NCBI GenBank assembly: GCA_030549175.1 | Contig: JAUKUA010000004.1 | Coordinates: forward strand, 3,224,001-3,288,000 | Direction: 5' to 3' | Length of the DNA: 64,000 bases | Source: Lasiosphaeris hirsuta | Taxonomy: Eukaryota; Ascomycota; Sordariomycetes; Sordariales; Lasiosphaeriaceae | Shown: positions 11,546 to 23,404 of the stretch, piece after piece | Layout: the number at the start of each line of letters is the position of its first letter | How positions within the stretch are numbered: the first letter of the stretch is position 1 | Notes under the pieces: generated by a model | Databases searched by the model: none | Seen by the model: the letters and a program-made list of their open reading frames with translations, nothing else | Told to the model about the DNA's origin: nothing | Program-made: the position numbers and the translations under genes

Positions 11546-12657
11546 GGCGCTCTGCAGAGGAGTGGGTGGTTGATTACCTTGCGTTGGGTCAAACGCGCCG
11601 GGCTCAATCTAAAGGAAGGGAGGCTGGATTTAACTATAACACACGTGGGGGGCTTTATTACGCGTTCGGGAAAGTGCGGACTGCTAGTAGTAGTAGTGCC
11701 GGCTTCCATCCTAGGATAGCGCCTAAATAGTAGAGCCGATTTCCCATATCCACCATCGGCCGTGGAATGTAGGAACTTCCCTTGTTGGACTTGCAGTCTT
11801 GCACATTGATAGCGACTGCGGCCAGCCACAGGCAGTTCGCCACGTGCTTCTCGGGGATTTCACCCCCAACGTCTTTGCAATGCTAGCTCCAAAATACTTC
11901 AACAAGTGACCAAAATTGTACCGAGACGCACCTCCTCAACGTAGACGATGAAAACACCCAGTTGTTCACAGTGGTGGTTTATATGTACTACATACTACCA
12001 AATGCGGGGGCTGGAATGAGGTAGGGCATTTCATGGATCCTGGCTACCGGCACTGACCTATTTTATTTGCCAGCAAGAACTGTCATGTTGTTTATTTACC
12101 ATCGTGCGCAATTGGCGCGGCCAAAGACCGATGGCGCGTCACTTCCTGCAGACTAGAGAACGATCAAAGTCGAATGACATGGGGTTTAACTCCGATCTAA
12201 ATCCTGACGGGCGAATGGCGTCATGACCCGCCGCCTGTGCGTTCCGACGAGATAGAGATGCATGGCAAGCTTGATATGAGCCGGTATAAGCCTGGCCGAG
12301 ACCCCAGTTTTCCCAGCACGCGGATTGACCGCCACTTTTCCTGCTGGCTCTTTCTGTTACACTGGCTCCCATTTGTCAATTGGACGCTCTGGTTACTGAT
12401 TCCAGGGATTCCCAGGTGCCGTTTGCAAATAGCCCGAGATCCGACCGGCCGCCTGCGGCTTCCATCCCGATACGCAGCAGCGCCAGACCGAAGTTGGCTG
12501 CTGTTGAACGTTGGCACTGCATTGGACCCGCCCCGGAAAGCCAAGTCCGAAGTCGACAGCCGTTTTTCGGAGTGTTTCTACCACCCAAAACTCAGACTAT
12601 CCCCCTTCCCGCCATTGCCATCCAGGTCTATCCTGACCACCTTGACCTTTGACCAGG
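11546..12657. other. Intergenic region
   Basis: No gene recognised. A TAG trinucleotide run occurs near 11685-11697. The right end is CT-rich (12590-12650) and is probably the leader of the MFS gene. Open frames of 60-190 codons here lack familiar motifs. Confidence 0.55.
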
Positions 12658-14543
12658 ATGGCCGACGAGAAGAACAGACCAGGGGCGCCCCCGTCAACAG
12701 ACCACCCTTCCGGTCCAGTTTTGGACGATAAGGAGCGTGAAGTCAAGGATGGCCCGTTGTCGCCAGCAGACACATCTCTGGCGTCGTCGGATCTCGAGGA
12801 GGGCGATGTTCCAACACCGAACCAGCAGATTGCCACGAGAGGTCGGATATGGGACACGGTTTACCGGATATGGAAATGGACGCCAAAGCCGGCACGCTAC
12901 GACCCCAATAACCCTCCCAAGTTCACTGTGTGGATGAACATACTCTTTGCCTTTGTGAGAGAAAAGTCCTGCAGAATATTTCGTCGTGGGTGGTTGCTGA
13001 TTGAGTTGTAGGCCGGATGCTTCACTGTTTCGAACTTGTACTACAACCAGGCCATCCTGAACAGGATCGCTGAGAGTTTCGATGTTACGTTCGAAAAGGC
13101 AAGCTCAGTCGCCACCTTGATGCAGGCAGGCTATGCAGCTGGTCTGTTATTGATTTGCCCTCTTGGTGATCTTTTCCCACGGAGACCGTTTATCATTGGC
13201 CTTGTAGCATTTACTGCAACACTTGTGAGCATCCCCTATATATCCCTAGCCCAGTGACTCAGAACTACAAGGAGATTGACACTGCGATGTAGTGGCTCGT
13301 CCTGTGCTTTACAACCTCCTTCTCCGTCTTCGCCGCCGTCTCCTTCATCTGCGGCGCGACTACGGTCACGCCGCAACTCCTTCTTCCCCTCGTTGGCGAT
13401 CTCGCACCTGCCCATCGCCGTGCGAGCTCCCTCGCCATCGTCGTATCCGGCCTGTCTCTGGGAGTCCTCGTCGCGCGCATCCTCGCCGGTGTCATGGCCA
13501 ATTACACCGACTGGTACGTCAAGCCATCTTCATGTCTCGGAGATAGAGCCACGAGACTACTATATGTCCGAGACAACATGTCTCATGCTTCCTCCCCTGC
13601 TACAAGACCGCTACCCCAGAGCATGAGAAGCAGCTAACGTTCTGCAAAGGCGGAATATCTACTGGTTCGGTTTCGGCGTGCAGTATCTCGTGCTAGCGCT
13701 ACTGTATGTCTGGATGCCCGACTACCCATCCAAAAACCCCGAGGGGCTCAACTACTTCCGCATGTTGGCTACGATTGGCCACCTGCTGTTCACCGAACCG
13801 CTGCTGTTCCAGGCGTCGCTGATTGCCTTTCTGCTCAGCGCCACGTTTACCTCGTTTTGGACCACGTTATCATTTCTGCTGTCGTCGCCACCGTATAACT
13901 ATTCGTCCATGGTCATTGGACTGTTTGGTTTGATTGGTGTGGTTTTGATCCTGTCTGCGCCGGTTTATAGCAGGTTGGTCATTGACAAGATGGTGCCGCT
14001 GTTTTCTGCCATCATGGGCCTGTTGCTCGAGCTGACCGGCCTCATCATCGGCACTTCCATTGGGTCATTCAATGTTGCTGGACCTGTTATCCAGGCCATC
14101 ACCATTGACGTTGGCTCACAGTTTACTCAGATCGCGAACCGTGCTGCCATCTATGGTATCCGGCCGGATGCGAGGAATAGAGTTAACACGGCCTATATGG
14201 TCATGGCCTTTTCAGGGCAGCTGACGGGCACGGCGGTGGGGAATAGGCTTTATGCGCAGGGTGGCTGGGTGTATAGCGGGAGCTGTAGTAGTAAGTCGGT
14301 ATCGCTGCTCTTGTTGGTTGCTTAAGGTGCCTGGCTAATCAACAACCAGTTGCGTTCATCGTTTTTGGCTTAATCGTGTGTGTCGCTCGCGGTCCGAAGG
14401 AGAAGGGTTGGTACGGATGGTCCGGAGGCTGGGCCATCCGCAATGATATCCCACGCAAGCAACGTGATACACCTATAGAAAAAGCTCTTGAGGAAGCTGC
14501 TGGTTTGGAAGACAGCAAGCCCAATCAAGAGACGAAGAAGTGA
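12658..14543 (+). CDS. Major facilitator superfamily transporter
   Basis: Five exons: 12658-12954, 13012-13224, 13293-13513, 13650-14290 and 14350-14543, giving 521 residues. All four introns begin with GT (GTGAGA, GTGAGC, GTACGT, GTAAGT) and end in AG, and the frame is kept at each join. The protein has an acidic, Ser/Pro-rich cytoplasmic N-terminus, then about twelve hydrophobic helices. The segment GDLFPRRPFIIG is the MFS loop 2-3 motif (G-D-x-x-x-R-R type). The start of helix 1 has the block CFTVSNLYYNQAIL followed by LMQAGYAAGLLLICPLG, typical of a fungal plasma-membrane MFS subfamily whose substrates are mostly unknown. The C-terminal tail is hydrophilic. The third intron is longer (136 nt) than the rest. 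The gene is flanked by unrelated genes, which gives no clue to its substrate. Confidence 0.87.
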
Positions 14544-15573
14544 ACCAAACGTCGGCTTGGTGCACTCCAGGAGAAGCGGTGGATGATTGCATCTAGTTCA
14601 AGTACTAATACATCTGCTACGAATAATACGATTTATAATATACAAAATATTGTTAGTGCGAATGAGCATATATATATCTCCGTACTATTGTGCCAAAAAG
14701 TGTTGGTATGAGAGAAGACACCAGCTGCTCGTGACAAAGAGACCAACGTGCACTGAACGCTGTGTACGCAGTGATGCATTATTGCGGACGGGGAACTTAC
14801 CTAGGTAGTACGCAGCGCTACAAAGGGCTAAAAAATTGAAACTTCGTGCCGATATCTCAAAGCATAAGTTATCAAGTAGTTAAAATAGGCAACCTGGTAC
14901 TTTGTCTTTTCGGAGACTAGGACTACAGTTTAGATATTTTATCCCCTGGTCCTAGTTTTGGCAAGGATGCGATCTTGTCATCAATCAACTCCTTGTCGAG
15001 AGACCGACTCTGCCTCGTCGTATTCCTCCATGTCTCAGACTCATGCTGATCATCGAAATCTTGCTGATTTCGAACGGGTGCTGAAATAGCTGCCATCAGC
15101 CTTCGTATCATATCTCAATCATATCATCAAGGTCGCGAAGCAGTATGTGAAATTGGGGAGTCAAAAGTCGGTGTTCATATTTCAAAGGGCGAATGCCCAC
15201 TTGAGCGTATACCATGCGGCGATGCACGAGCATTTTAGATTGAAGCTGCAATGACCATGGCGCTGATCTGGGCTGGGCAAGAGGCTTGGCGGCTGGCGAC
15301 GGCTGATGAGTCAACCAGCCGGGTGGCAAACTCAGCGCTCGAACTCCACAGAATGCGATAAGCCGCTTATCAACCATGGGCGCGGGGCAATTTTCTGTGT
15401 TCTTCAAAAATCTTGAGAACGCGTGCCCCGCATCGGCCCTCGAACAATATCCAACTCTGCCGTCACACCTCGTTGCGACCGCATCAACCCCAGGACGCCC
15501 TCTCGGACATCAAGGGAACTTCACACCAAATACAGAGGACGGGCAGCCAAAGATACCGGAGCAGTCCGTCATC
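14544..15573. other. Intergenic region
   Basis: The left part is AT-rich (ATATATATAT near 14668-14678). Two minus-strand frames at 14923-15111 and 15108-15407 adjoin but have no recognised domain, no shared frame and no obvious splice partner, so they are not called. The part after 15390 is likely the nmd3 leader. Confidence 0.5.
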
Positions 15574-17267
15574 ATGGATCTCGACGCCCCCGTACCCATG
15601 TCCATGGCCCGGTTGACGGGCACTGCGCGGACAGGCGCAACGTGCGTTTCCACCACGAATTTCCCCGTTAATGTCATCGTGCTAATATTTGGACAGAATT
15701 CTCTGCTGCAACTGCGGCGCTCCTATAGATGGTACCGCATCCGCCGGCGCTCTCTGCTACGACTGGTAGGTTGACATGCTCGGAGAAATGGGCGGGAGGG
15801 ACACGGGACTAATCCCTGTATTGCAGCATCAAATCCACCGTCGACATCTCCCAAGGGATACAACGTGATGGTGTCTTGCATTTCTGCCGAGACTGCGACC
15901 GATGGCTCATGCCCCCGACGAGTTGGGTGTCGGCGGCTCCCGAGTCGCGAGAGCTGCTGTCGCTGTGCCTGAAGAGGTTGAGGAATCTGGGCAAGGTGCG
16001 CATTATCGATGCCAGGTTTATATGGACAGAGCCGCATTCGCGGAGAATCAAAGTCAAAATCACCATCCAGGATGCCGTAGCCGACGGCGTCCTGATGCAG
16101 CAGAGCTTTGAAGTGGTCTACGTCGTCGCCAACCAGCAATGTCGCGAGTGTCAAAAGTCATTTACCGCCAACGTGTGGCGTGCAGCCGTCCAGGTACGGC
16201 AAAAGGTGACACACAAGAGGACGTTCCTGTTCCTCGAACAGTTGATCCTCAAGCATCAAGCCCATCGGGACACAATCAACATCAAAGAGGAGAGGGACGG
16301 CATCGATTTCTACTTCGCACAAAAGAACCAGGCCGAGGCGTTTATAAACTTTCTCAAATCGGTTATCCCAGTCAACATCAAAGATTCGAGGCATCTTATC
16401 TCACACGATACCCACACCGGAACCAAGCAGTACAAGTACAGTTACTCTACCGAGATTGTTCCCATCTGCAGAGACGACCTTGTAGCCCTGCCACTCAAGC
16501 TCGCCAAGTCAATTGGCAACATCACCCCGCTCGTTCTCTGCCACCGGATTGGCACATCACTCAACCTCCTCGACCCCAATACCCTCCAGACGGCAGATGT
16601 CAGCTCCGAGATCTACTGGCGTGCGCCATTCGCGCCGCTGGTGGGCGCTCCCGACATGTGCGAGTTCATCGTCATGGACATCGAGCCAACCAATGTGCGC
16701 AAGGGTAAGTGGCTTCTCGCCGAGGTCACTGTCGCTCGTGCGGCCGACCTAGGAGTGAACGACAACACATATTTTACGAGGACTCACCTTGGTAACCTCC
16801 TATACCCCGGAGATTCGGTTATGGGCTACATGCTAGGAGGCTCAAACTTCAACTCCTCATTGTATGACGATATTGAGGCCTCGCGGACGTACGGCTCGAC
16901 AATTCCTGATGTGCTGCTGGTGAAGAAGCACTACCCCAACAGGCGCAAGAACAGGAGGAGAAACTGGAAGCTCAAGCGTATGGCTAAGGATGAGGGTGAG
17001 CTACTGCCCAAGGCGGGCGACCAAGCTCGCCAGGAGGCCGAGTATGAAGCTTTCCTCAGGGATGTGGAGGAGGATGAGGAGCTGCGTGCTGCCTTGGCAC
17101 TGTACAAGAGCTCCAAGAAGAGCAAACCTCAAGATCCAGATGCCATGAGCATCGCAGAAACAGAGATGACGGGAGTTGATGATGATGATGATGATGCACC
17201 CAAGATCGATATGGACGAGCTGCTGGATGATTTCGATGAGCTTGCCATCCAGGACCAAAGGGCGTAG
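15574..17267 (+). CDS. nmd3: 60S ribosomal export adaptor NMD3
   Basis: Three exons, 15574-15641, 15697-15765 and 15827-17267, giving 525 residues. NMD3 binds the late pre-60S particle and carries the nuclear export signal recognised by Crm1. The N-terminal zinc-binding part is assembled across the introns: CCNCG and CYDC pairs, then FCRDCDRW and CRECQ, the treble-clef pattern of the family. The central and C-terminal blocks (GVLHFCRDC, SFEVVYVVANQQC, FYFAQKNQAEAFINFL, DTHTGTKQYKYSYSTEI) are strongly conserved in NMD3. Residues 400-440 are Arg/Lys-rich (RRKNRRRNWKLKRM), as expected for the nuclear localisation signal. The tail has an Asp run and a Leu-rich MDELLDDFDEL stretch that fits the export signal. 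The introns (55 and 61 nt) use GTGCGT and GTAGGT donors. Confidence 0.95.
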
Positions 17268-17482
17268 TCTTGGAGGAGCGGTCACTACTTAGTAGTTTTG
17301 CGAGTTAGATTGAGGAGGCTTTGGACTACCTGGCCTCCGCTCGCAAGGAATGAAATGTTTGTGTCTGATGAAATCGGGAAGATATGTTGTTTGCTTTGTC
17401 GACGGCAATGATAGCAGAAATATGAATCAGCCAGGGTATTCCACTTGATGATAGTCAAATCCTAAACACAATCCGTGCCCCT

Positions 17483-19156
17483 TTAACCCCAGCAAACAAG
17501 CGCCCTAAAGATACTCCCACTCGTTGACATCGAGCCCGTCCGCTCCCGATGGTTGCAACCGCATCCTGAACTACGTCGAGCCCCTCTCTCACCCCCCTTA
17601 CCCCTAACCTCGCATAATTCCTTAGCATTCTCCCGTCGTTTATTACTCCCGCCTCTTCTATCATATCCCTTCGCTCTCCTCCCATCCTTACGACTCGGCC
17701 GCCTCGCCACTTTCTCGGACCCCCTTTTCCTGCCTGACTGGAGCCCCAGAGCGGAGGAGGAGAGACACGAGACAGACTCATTTGACGTAGTGCTATCTTG
17801 ATCACAAGGGCCCCTTCTTCCATCGTGGCCAGCGACAGTTGAGGCGCGACGATGCCGTGGGCGGCGGGAATCGTCATCATGGGCGGTGCGAGCGCGGTGC
17901 TCGTCCCCCCTCGCTCCCTGCCGAGACGGGCGGCCAAGGTATACCTGTAGTTCCACTGGCGGATCCGCTGCGGTGTCGGATGTCCTCGAGGCAGCGACCC
18001 CGGGAGTGGCATCTTGGCTGACTTGGACGTTGAAGCTCAGGGGCGCTGGCCGTCGAGGGGCTCGGTTGGAGGCGGTATCCCGACGCGAGCGACTCGGGGT
18101 TGGGCTGACGGCTGTGCGAATTGGTGAAGTGTTGGTCCGGTGGTGGCGGCTGTTGCTGTTGCCGGGGGGGACGTGCGTTTGTGGTGTTGGTGGACAAGCT
18201 CCCTCATCTGCGTCCGAGACTGTGGCGTGGTTCCAGCTGGGAGGTCGAGGGGTTGTTTCCGGGGAAATCAGGGGCCGCGGATTGAAACGGAAAGGGAAGT
18301 CCGCCGTATTTCTGGCCAGGTGGGGAGTGGGCTGAGAAGACTGGCTCGCTGAAGTTGGTGATGACAGGAAGGGTGGCCGTTGTTGCTGACCCCTACTCCT
18401 ACTGCTACTGCTGCTGCTATCTTCACCCCCTCTTTGGGAAGCCAAAGACGGACGTGTAGCAGAAGGAGATATGGTTGTTGACCGCGAAGGAACATTCGCT
18501 CGTGAGGGTGGCGGATAACAGGATGCCGTGTTAGGGGTCGACCGACGAGGGGCGGTTTGGTTGTTGGTCGCTGGGAGCAAACGGTCGAGGTGCTCAAGAG
18601 AAGGGAATCGGGACTCAAATTGTGTCAAGAGATGTGCGCTCGTCGATAAACCATCGCCGGTTGGTGACACGCTGGAATTATCATGATGTCGAGCTATTGG
18701 AGACTGCTGGGGGTCGGGGGGCGTTGGCTCGAATGGGAAGGAGATGTTATCGGGTTGCCTTGCATTCGAAGTTATCATGCAGCCCTGGTGGTTTTTGAGG
18801 CAAGCTCTCCCAGGAGGCTCCGATGATTGCAACGGGACATGCGTGTTGTTGCTCAATAGCCTCATGCCTTCGGCTACAGCGTGGACACAATTCTTGATGG
18901 TAGCTTGAATCATCATCTCGGGAGCAGTCTGCAATAACTCCACATCCAACAAGCTGGGTTTGCATCGGTGCCACATAATGATGTCGATGAGGCAAAGCGA
19001 GCATGGCCTGCCCCAAATTCTTTCCCCCTCGATCAACCGATTGATGTAGGCCTGCCAGTGGGCCATATGCTCGCACGATACTGATCCAATGTTCATGCTG
19101 TGGAGCTTTCTGCGGCCACCCCCGAGACAACCCCCGAGCGACGATATATCATTCAT
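17483..19156 (-). CDS. Low-complexity protein of unknown function
   Basis: A long uninterrupted frame on the minus strand. The start at 19156 gives 557 residues; an ATG at 19324 would add 56 residues with two hydrophobic stretches. I do not recognise the protein. The N-terminal 100 residues look folded and hold a possible metal-binding cluster (CEHMAHW, then PCSLC, then WHRC) with the helix-like YINRLIEGERIWG. The rest is Ser/Pro/Arg-rich and probably disordered, ending in a strongly basic tail. A short block, FPSLEHLDRLL, sits in the middle. The gene is convergent with nmd3, with the two stops about 215 bp apart. The length of the open frame in GC-rich DNA supports coding, but I have no domain-level support for it. 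Confidence 0.5.
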   Translation of the reverse strand: MNDISSLGGCLGGGRRKLHSMNIGSVSCEHMAHWQAYINRLIEGERIWGRPCSLCLIDIIMWHRCKPSLLDVELLQTAPEMMIQATIKNCVHAVAEGMRLLSNNTHVPLQSSEPPGRACLKNHQGCMITSNARQPDNISFPFEPTPPDPQQSPIARHHDNSSVSPTGDGLSTSAHLLTQFESRFPSLEHLDRLLPATNNQTAPRRSTPNTASCYPPPSRANVPSRSTTISPSATRPSLASQRGGEDSSSSSSRSRGQQQRPPFLSSPTSASQSSQPTPHLARNTADFPFRFNPRPLISPETTPRPPSWNHATVSDADEGACPPTPQTHVPPGNSNSRHHRTNTSPIRTAVSPTPSRSRRDTASNRAPRRPAPLSFNVQVSQDATPGVAASRTSDTAADPPVELQVYLGRPSRQGARGDEHRARTAHDDDSRRPRHRRASTVAGHDGRRGPCDQDSTTSNESVSCLSSSALGLQSGRKRGSEKVARRPSRKDGRRAKGYDRRGGSNKRRENAKELCEVRGKGGERGARRSSGCGCNHRERTGSMSTSGSIFRALVCWG

Positions 19157-19474
19157 GGCGAAATATAGCCGGGTACCTACACTGAAGATAGCGGGCCGTT
19201 GATTCAATAACAGAAAACAGATGGAGACTCCATTGAGGATATGTGGAGGAAATGGGAAATTGGGCAGTATATATCTTCCAGCCAATATTGCCAAGGTCCA
19301 CATGGTGGTGTATTTGTGAAACAAAAGTTGCTATACACAACGCTGTGGTGCAATGGTGTCTGAGATAGACAGATTCGTATAAAGTCAGGATAAAAACGCT
19401 GTCATAGAGGGAGACAGCCGTGGGCCACCCATGTCTCACAAACTGGGCTGTTACCTTGTCCCATTGCCCTCAGA

Positions 19475-20524
19475 TCAAAAGATCTTGCTCAACACTCTTT
19501 TAACCTGCTCCGGCTGCTCCTCGTCGTGTTTCCGCTTCTTTGCCAGAGGTACTTGCTTGAATGTCCTCGGCTTCTCGTGAGTCGATTCGCTTTGCGCCGC
19601 CGTAGCAGTAGTGGAATCGCCTCCGTCATCCGAGGCCTTCTTTTGTTTTGCTGCCGCTTTGGCATGCATTCCATCCAACATCTTGGCCCGGTCGATGTTG
19701 CGTACAAACTCCTTGTTCTCCTTGGTTGTCTTGCTGATTTCAGCACGCATCCTGCTCGCCCGCTCTGCATTCTCCGCCGCGATCTGCTCAGTGAGGTTCT
19801 GCCACTTGAAGCCGGACAGGTAGAGAAGGTTCCACATGTCGTCACGGTAGTATGTTCCCTTCTTTCCGCCGATTGTGTGAGCCTACATGCGAGACCTTGG
19901 TTAGCACAACAATCTGGACTACTGAGCTGATTGAGGACTCACGTTTAGCAGCTCGCAAGCCTTCTTTGCGTCCTTTTTCCGCACAAATTCAACCCATCCC
20001 TCTGTAAAGGAGCGCTTCTTGTTTCCGCCGCTCTTCATACGCCGGGTGCGGGCAGCAGGGTCTTCGGGGGCGAGGAATAGGCGGTTGATCTTTCCATACG
20101 GCTCCAACAGCGAGCGCATCTTGGCAGGGTTCATGTATGGTGGTACGCGGGATATGTACACGACACCAGACTTCTTGATGGCTGCTTCGGTTGCGACGAG
20201 GTTCTTTTTGGTAAGAGGCTTTGTTACGCCTGGGAGATCGAGGCTCTTCGACTGTGACTTTGCCTCTGCGTCTTGTTTCTTCGCTTTTCTGTTTCCGTCC
20301 TCGCTCTCGGCCGCGGCGGCTTCACCGTCTATTTCCACACCCTCATCGTCGCTCTGGTCCTGTTCTTCGTCGCTGAAGTCGCCATCGCTTTCCTCGCCGT
20401 CAACCCTCCTCCGCTTGGCGCTGCGTCCACCTTTTTGAATATCTTCTTCAGAGTCGTAGCCGCGGCCGGCGTCGTCGTCGCTGTCCCCAGCATCCAAAAA
20501 ATGGTTTGCTCTTTCGGTGGACAT
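19475..20524 (-). CDS. esf2: Ribosome biogenesis factor ESF2 (ABT1-like)
   Basis: Two exons, 20524-19943 and 19882-19475, giving 329 residues. ESF2/ABT1 is a nucleolar SSU-processome protein that binds U3-associated pre-18S rRNA and stimulates the helicase Dbp8. The acidic N-terminus (about 100 residues rich in Asp, Glu and Ser) is followed by the RRM-like core: VVYISRVPPYMNPAKMRSLL, then YGKINRLFLAPED and FTEGWVEFVRKKDAKKAC. The second exon gives the family hallmark YYRDDMWNLLYLSGFKW. A basic, Lys-rich tail follows. The 60-nt intron has donor GTGAGT and acceptor TAG, phase 0. The gene is divergent from the aldehyde dehydrogenase gene, with 589 bp between start codons. Confidence 0.95.
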
Positions 20525-21113
20525 TTTGAAGAGTAATTAAGAGGTCAGTCAGTCAGAAAAGTGAAGTGTTGTTGTCGCGAAGGGGTTCTCGCGGGCATTA
20601 GCAAACCAACAGCAATGTTTGGGTCAAGGATCAATTGGATGTTGCTCTGCGATCCCATAAAATTTCTGGACCCACTCTACCGCTGGGTACCACCGCGCTA
20701 TCAGACTCGCTCGGAGGCAGACATCCCACATCACACATACCTAGAGAGCACTTGTCTACTGAATTCTTTATATGTTTTAAAAAGAGCCCCTAAATCTCCA
20801 CTCTGTGTTCTGGAAGTCATTGAACAAACTATTGATCGATGGTGCCGTCCGTAGCTGGCTTTCCAAATAGTGTGATACCTTGCAGCATGCTCAGCTCTTA
20901 TCTTATCAGATAGCATATCAGAAGCCGAGGACGGAGTTGGAGCTTGGAGGGGCAACAAACAAAAAAAGGACCTTGGGAGGTGCAGTGCAAGTGCATTCCA
21001 TGTTCACCCTTCTCTCTGGCCTAGATTTACGTATGACTGAGCGCATCGTACTCCGTCCAGCTTCTGATATCACCAATCCTGCATATCTTCATCTCCAGAT
21101 CCCGTGAGCGACC
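20525..21113. other. Divergent promoter between esf2 and the aldehyde dehydrogenase gene
   Basis: No coding sequence recognised. A TCAG run (GTCAGTCAGTCAG) lies at about 20544-20556, just upstream of the esf2 start. Confidence 0.5.
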
Positions 21114-22620
21114 ATGTCTGTCGAAGCGGTCACAACCATTTCCCCCACTACCAACGAGCCCATCCTCACGCGCAATGGCATCTCGGCCCAGGACCTGCAG
21201 GAGCTCCCTGAAATCGCCACCACGGCTTTCCAGGCGTGGCGCACAACCCCGCTGGCCGATCGCCAGATAATCATCAGGAAGGCTCTGAAGCTCCTCGGCG
21301 AGAAGCAGGATGACCTGGCCACAGAGCTCACCGTCCAGATGGGCCGCCCCATCGCTTACACGGGCAAGGAAATTGCCACTGCCATCAAGAGGGCTGAATA
21401 TCTCCTCAAGATTAGTGACGAAGCCCTCAAGGACACGGATGGAGAGGCCGAGAAGGGTTTCAAGCGGTTCATCCGCAAAATCCCTGTCGGCCCCGTCCTC
21501 ATCATCTTTGCCTGGAACGTACGCATCGACGACTGGTCTATCAAGTAGCGGCGCACTGACCTATGATAGTATCCGTATCTCGTCCTCATCAACTCCCTGA
21601 TACCCGCACTCCTCGCCGGTAACTCGGTCATTTTGAAGCCTTCACCCCAAACGCCCACCATTGCCGAGCAAATATCCAAGGTATTCAGCGAGGCAGGGCT
21701 GCTAGACGGTGTCATTCAGTACTTCCACTCTGGTTCACCTATCATCATCGAATCGATTGTGCGCAACCCCAAGATTTCTCTCGTCTGCTTCACCGGCTCC
21801 GTTGCTGGCGGACTTGCCGTCCAGGGGGCAGCTTCGGATCGCATTGTCAATGTCGGGCTAGAGCTTGGAGGGAAAGATCCGGCCTACGTCCGAGGGGATG
21901 TTGACATCGCCTGGGCAGCCGAAGAGATCGTCGACGGGGCTATCTTCAACTCAGGCCAAAGTTGTTGCTCGATCGAGCGCGTCTACGTAGATGAGACAAT
22001 CCATGATGAGTTTGTTATCGCCGTTCAGAACGTGCTGAAGGGCTACAGACTTGGCGACCCCCTCAAAAAGGATACACACATTGGACCCGTCATCTCGAAA
22101 AGGTCCAAAGAAACCATCGAGGCCCATATCAAAGATGCGCTTGACAAGGGGGCCGTGAATGCCACTCCTGAAAATGCGACATTCAGCAATCTCCCCGAGA
22201 AGGGCAATTTTGTTGCACCGACGCTTTTGACCGGTGTCGACCACAGCATGGTAACCATGAAGGATGAAACCTTTGGGCCAGTCATTCCAGTGATGAAGGT
22301 GAAGAGCGATGCGGAAGCAGTCAGCTTGATGAACGATAGCGATTTCGGCCTTACCGCCAGCATCTGGACAAAGGACACTGAGAAGGGGTACCAGTTGTGC
22401 GACCAAGTCGAGGCCGGTACTGTGTTCGTCAACCGAGCCGATTTCCCGAGCCCGGTGGGTCATTCTTTAGCTGTCCATCTCCCGAACACGTACTGACACA
22501 GGGCAGGATCTGGCATGGACAGGATGGAAGAATTCCGGAAAAGGCGTTACGCTGAGCAGGTTTGGTTTTGACCAATTCGTCAAACTAAAGAGCTACCACC
22601 TGAAGGATTATCCCAAATAG
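21114..22620 (+). CDS. Aldehyde dehydrogenase (NAD(P)-dependent)
   Basis: Three exons, 21114-21518, 21570-22454 and 22507-22620, giving 467 residues. The protein has the full ALDH fold. The catalytic cysteine is C267 in FNSGQSC and the general base is E233 in LELGGKD. Residues IFAWNYPY across intron 1 and ILKPSPQTP form the cofactor-binding region, and DETFGPVIPV is the conserved C-terminal motif. The oligomerisation tail after intron 2 reads SGKGVTLSRFGFDQF. It oxidises an aldehyde to the acid; the closest family types by eye are succinate-semialdehyde and related class enzymes, but the substrate is open. The introns are very short (51 and 52 nt). A second Cys next to the catalytic one (C268) is common in some ALDH classes. 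Confidence 0.9.
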
Positions 22621-23404
22621 GGTCTTGGAGCCCCTGGCTGGCCACCGCTTGTGGCCAGAAGAAACGTGGTAAGAGATATCTTCAAACGCGCACACAGGGC
22701 ATTCAGCGCCAAATAAACTTGACAGCGTCAGACAGCCAATATCGGCGATTTCCGATGGCTGGCTGTTCAAAAAGTCTTATGTTTCAAGAGAGGTCCCCGT
22801 TAATTGCCGTGCATGCCAGACTTAATTGCACCCGTCATGGGTGCAACATTGGTCACCGCGGAATCTCTCGCACATTCCAACTGCGTTCCATACCTTCAGC
22901 CTTCCCGCATTTCCCTATCAAGGGAAATTTCCAGGAGAATGGTTCTGGCGGTCCGATGCCGTGGTATATCTTCTTTGACCTCCCGCCAACATTTAGCCAT
23001 ACCCCTCACGTCCGCTTTGTGCTGCAACCGTTGTTGTCGGAGCGTGACCGAGACGTACTATAAAAGGGGATGTCCTCAAGCAGCCTCGGCTTTTCGTCAA
23101 TGGGCTGCTCTAACGGCCTTACCGCTCCTTTATTTCTTTGAAAAGTTCCTGGCTCTGCCGTTTCCACACTCGCTTCTTCGTCCCGCCGCTCGTTAGCTCC
23201 ATTGTGTCATCGTTCTTGTCTTGTTGACGTTCTGTCGGGCTTTCTACTGCCCCACGCCCTCGCACCTATTTCCTTCCTGTCCCCCACGGTTTCGAAATAT
23301 ATTTCGGACCTTAATTCGAGTCCAGGGACCACTCCCTGAGGCCTGGCATAATCTACGGGTATCAACCAAGTCCGCCGCTCCCCTGCCTTCAACGATCAGA
23401 AACC
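22621..23404. other. Intergenic region and long CT-rich leader
   Basis: No coding sequence recognised. The right half is CT-rich and follows a strong TATA box at 23059, so much of 23090-23404 is probably the 5' leader of the next gene. Confidence 0.55.
23059..23067 (+). promoter_or_regulatory. TATA box
   Basis: TATAAAAGG is a near-perfect TATA box. It lies 338 bp before the start codon at 23405 and is followed by a pyrimidine-rich stretch, which suggests a long leader and a regulated, TATA-driven promoter. Sequence evidence only. Confidence 0.5.

Noticed and set aside
15108..15407. 99-codon minus-strand frame near the nmd3 promoter
   Set aside because: No recognised domain, and its neighbour at 14923-15111 is not in a compatible frame with splice signals.
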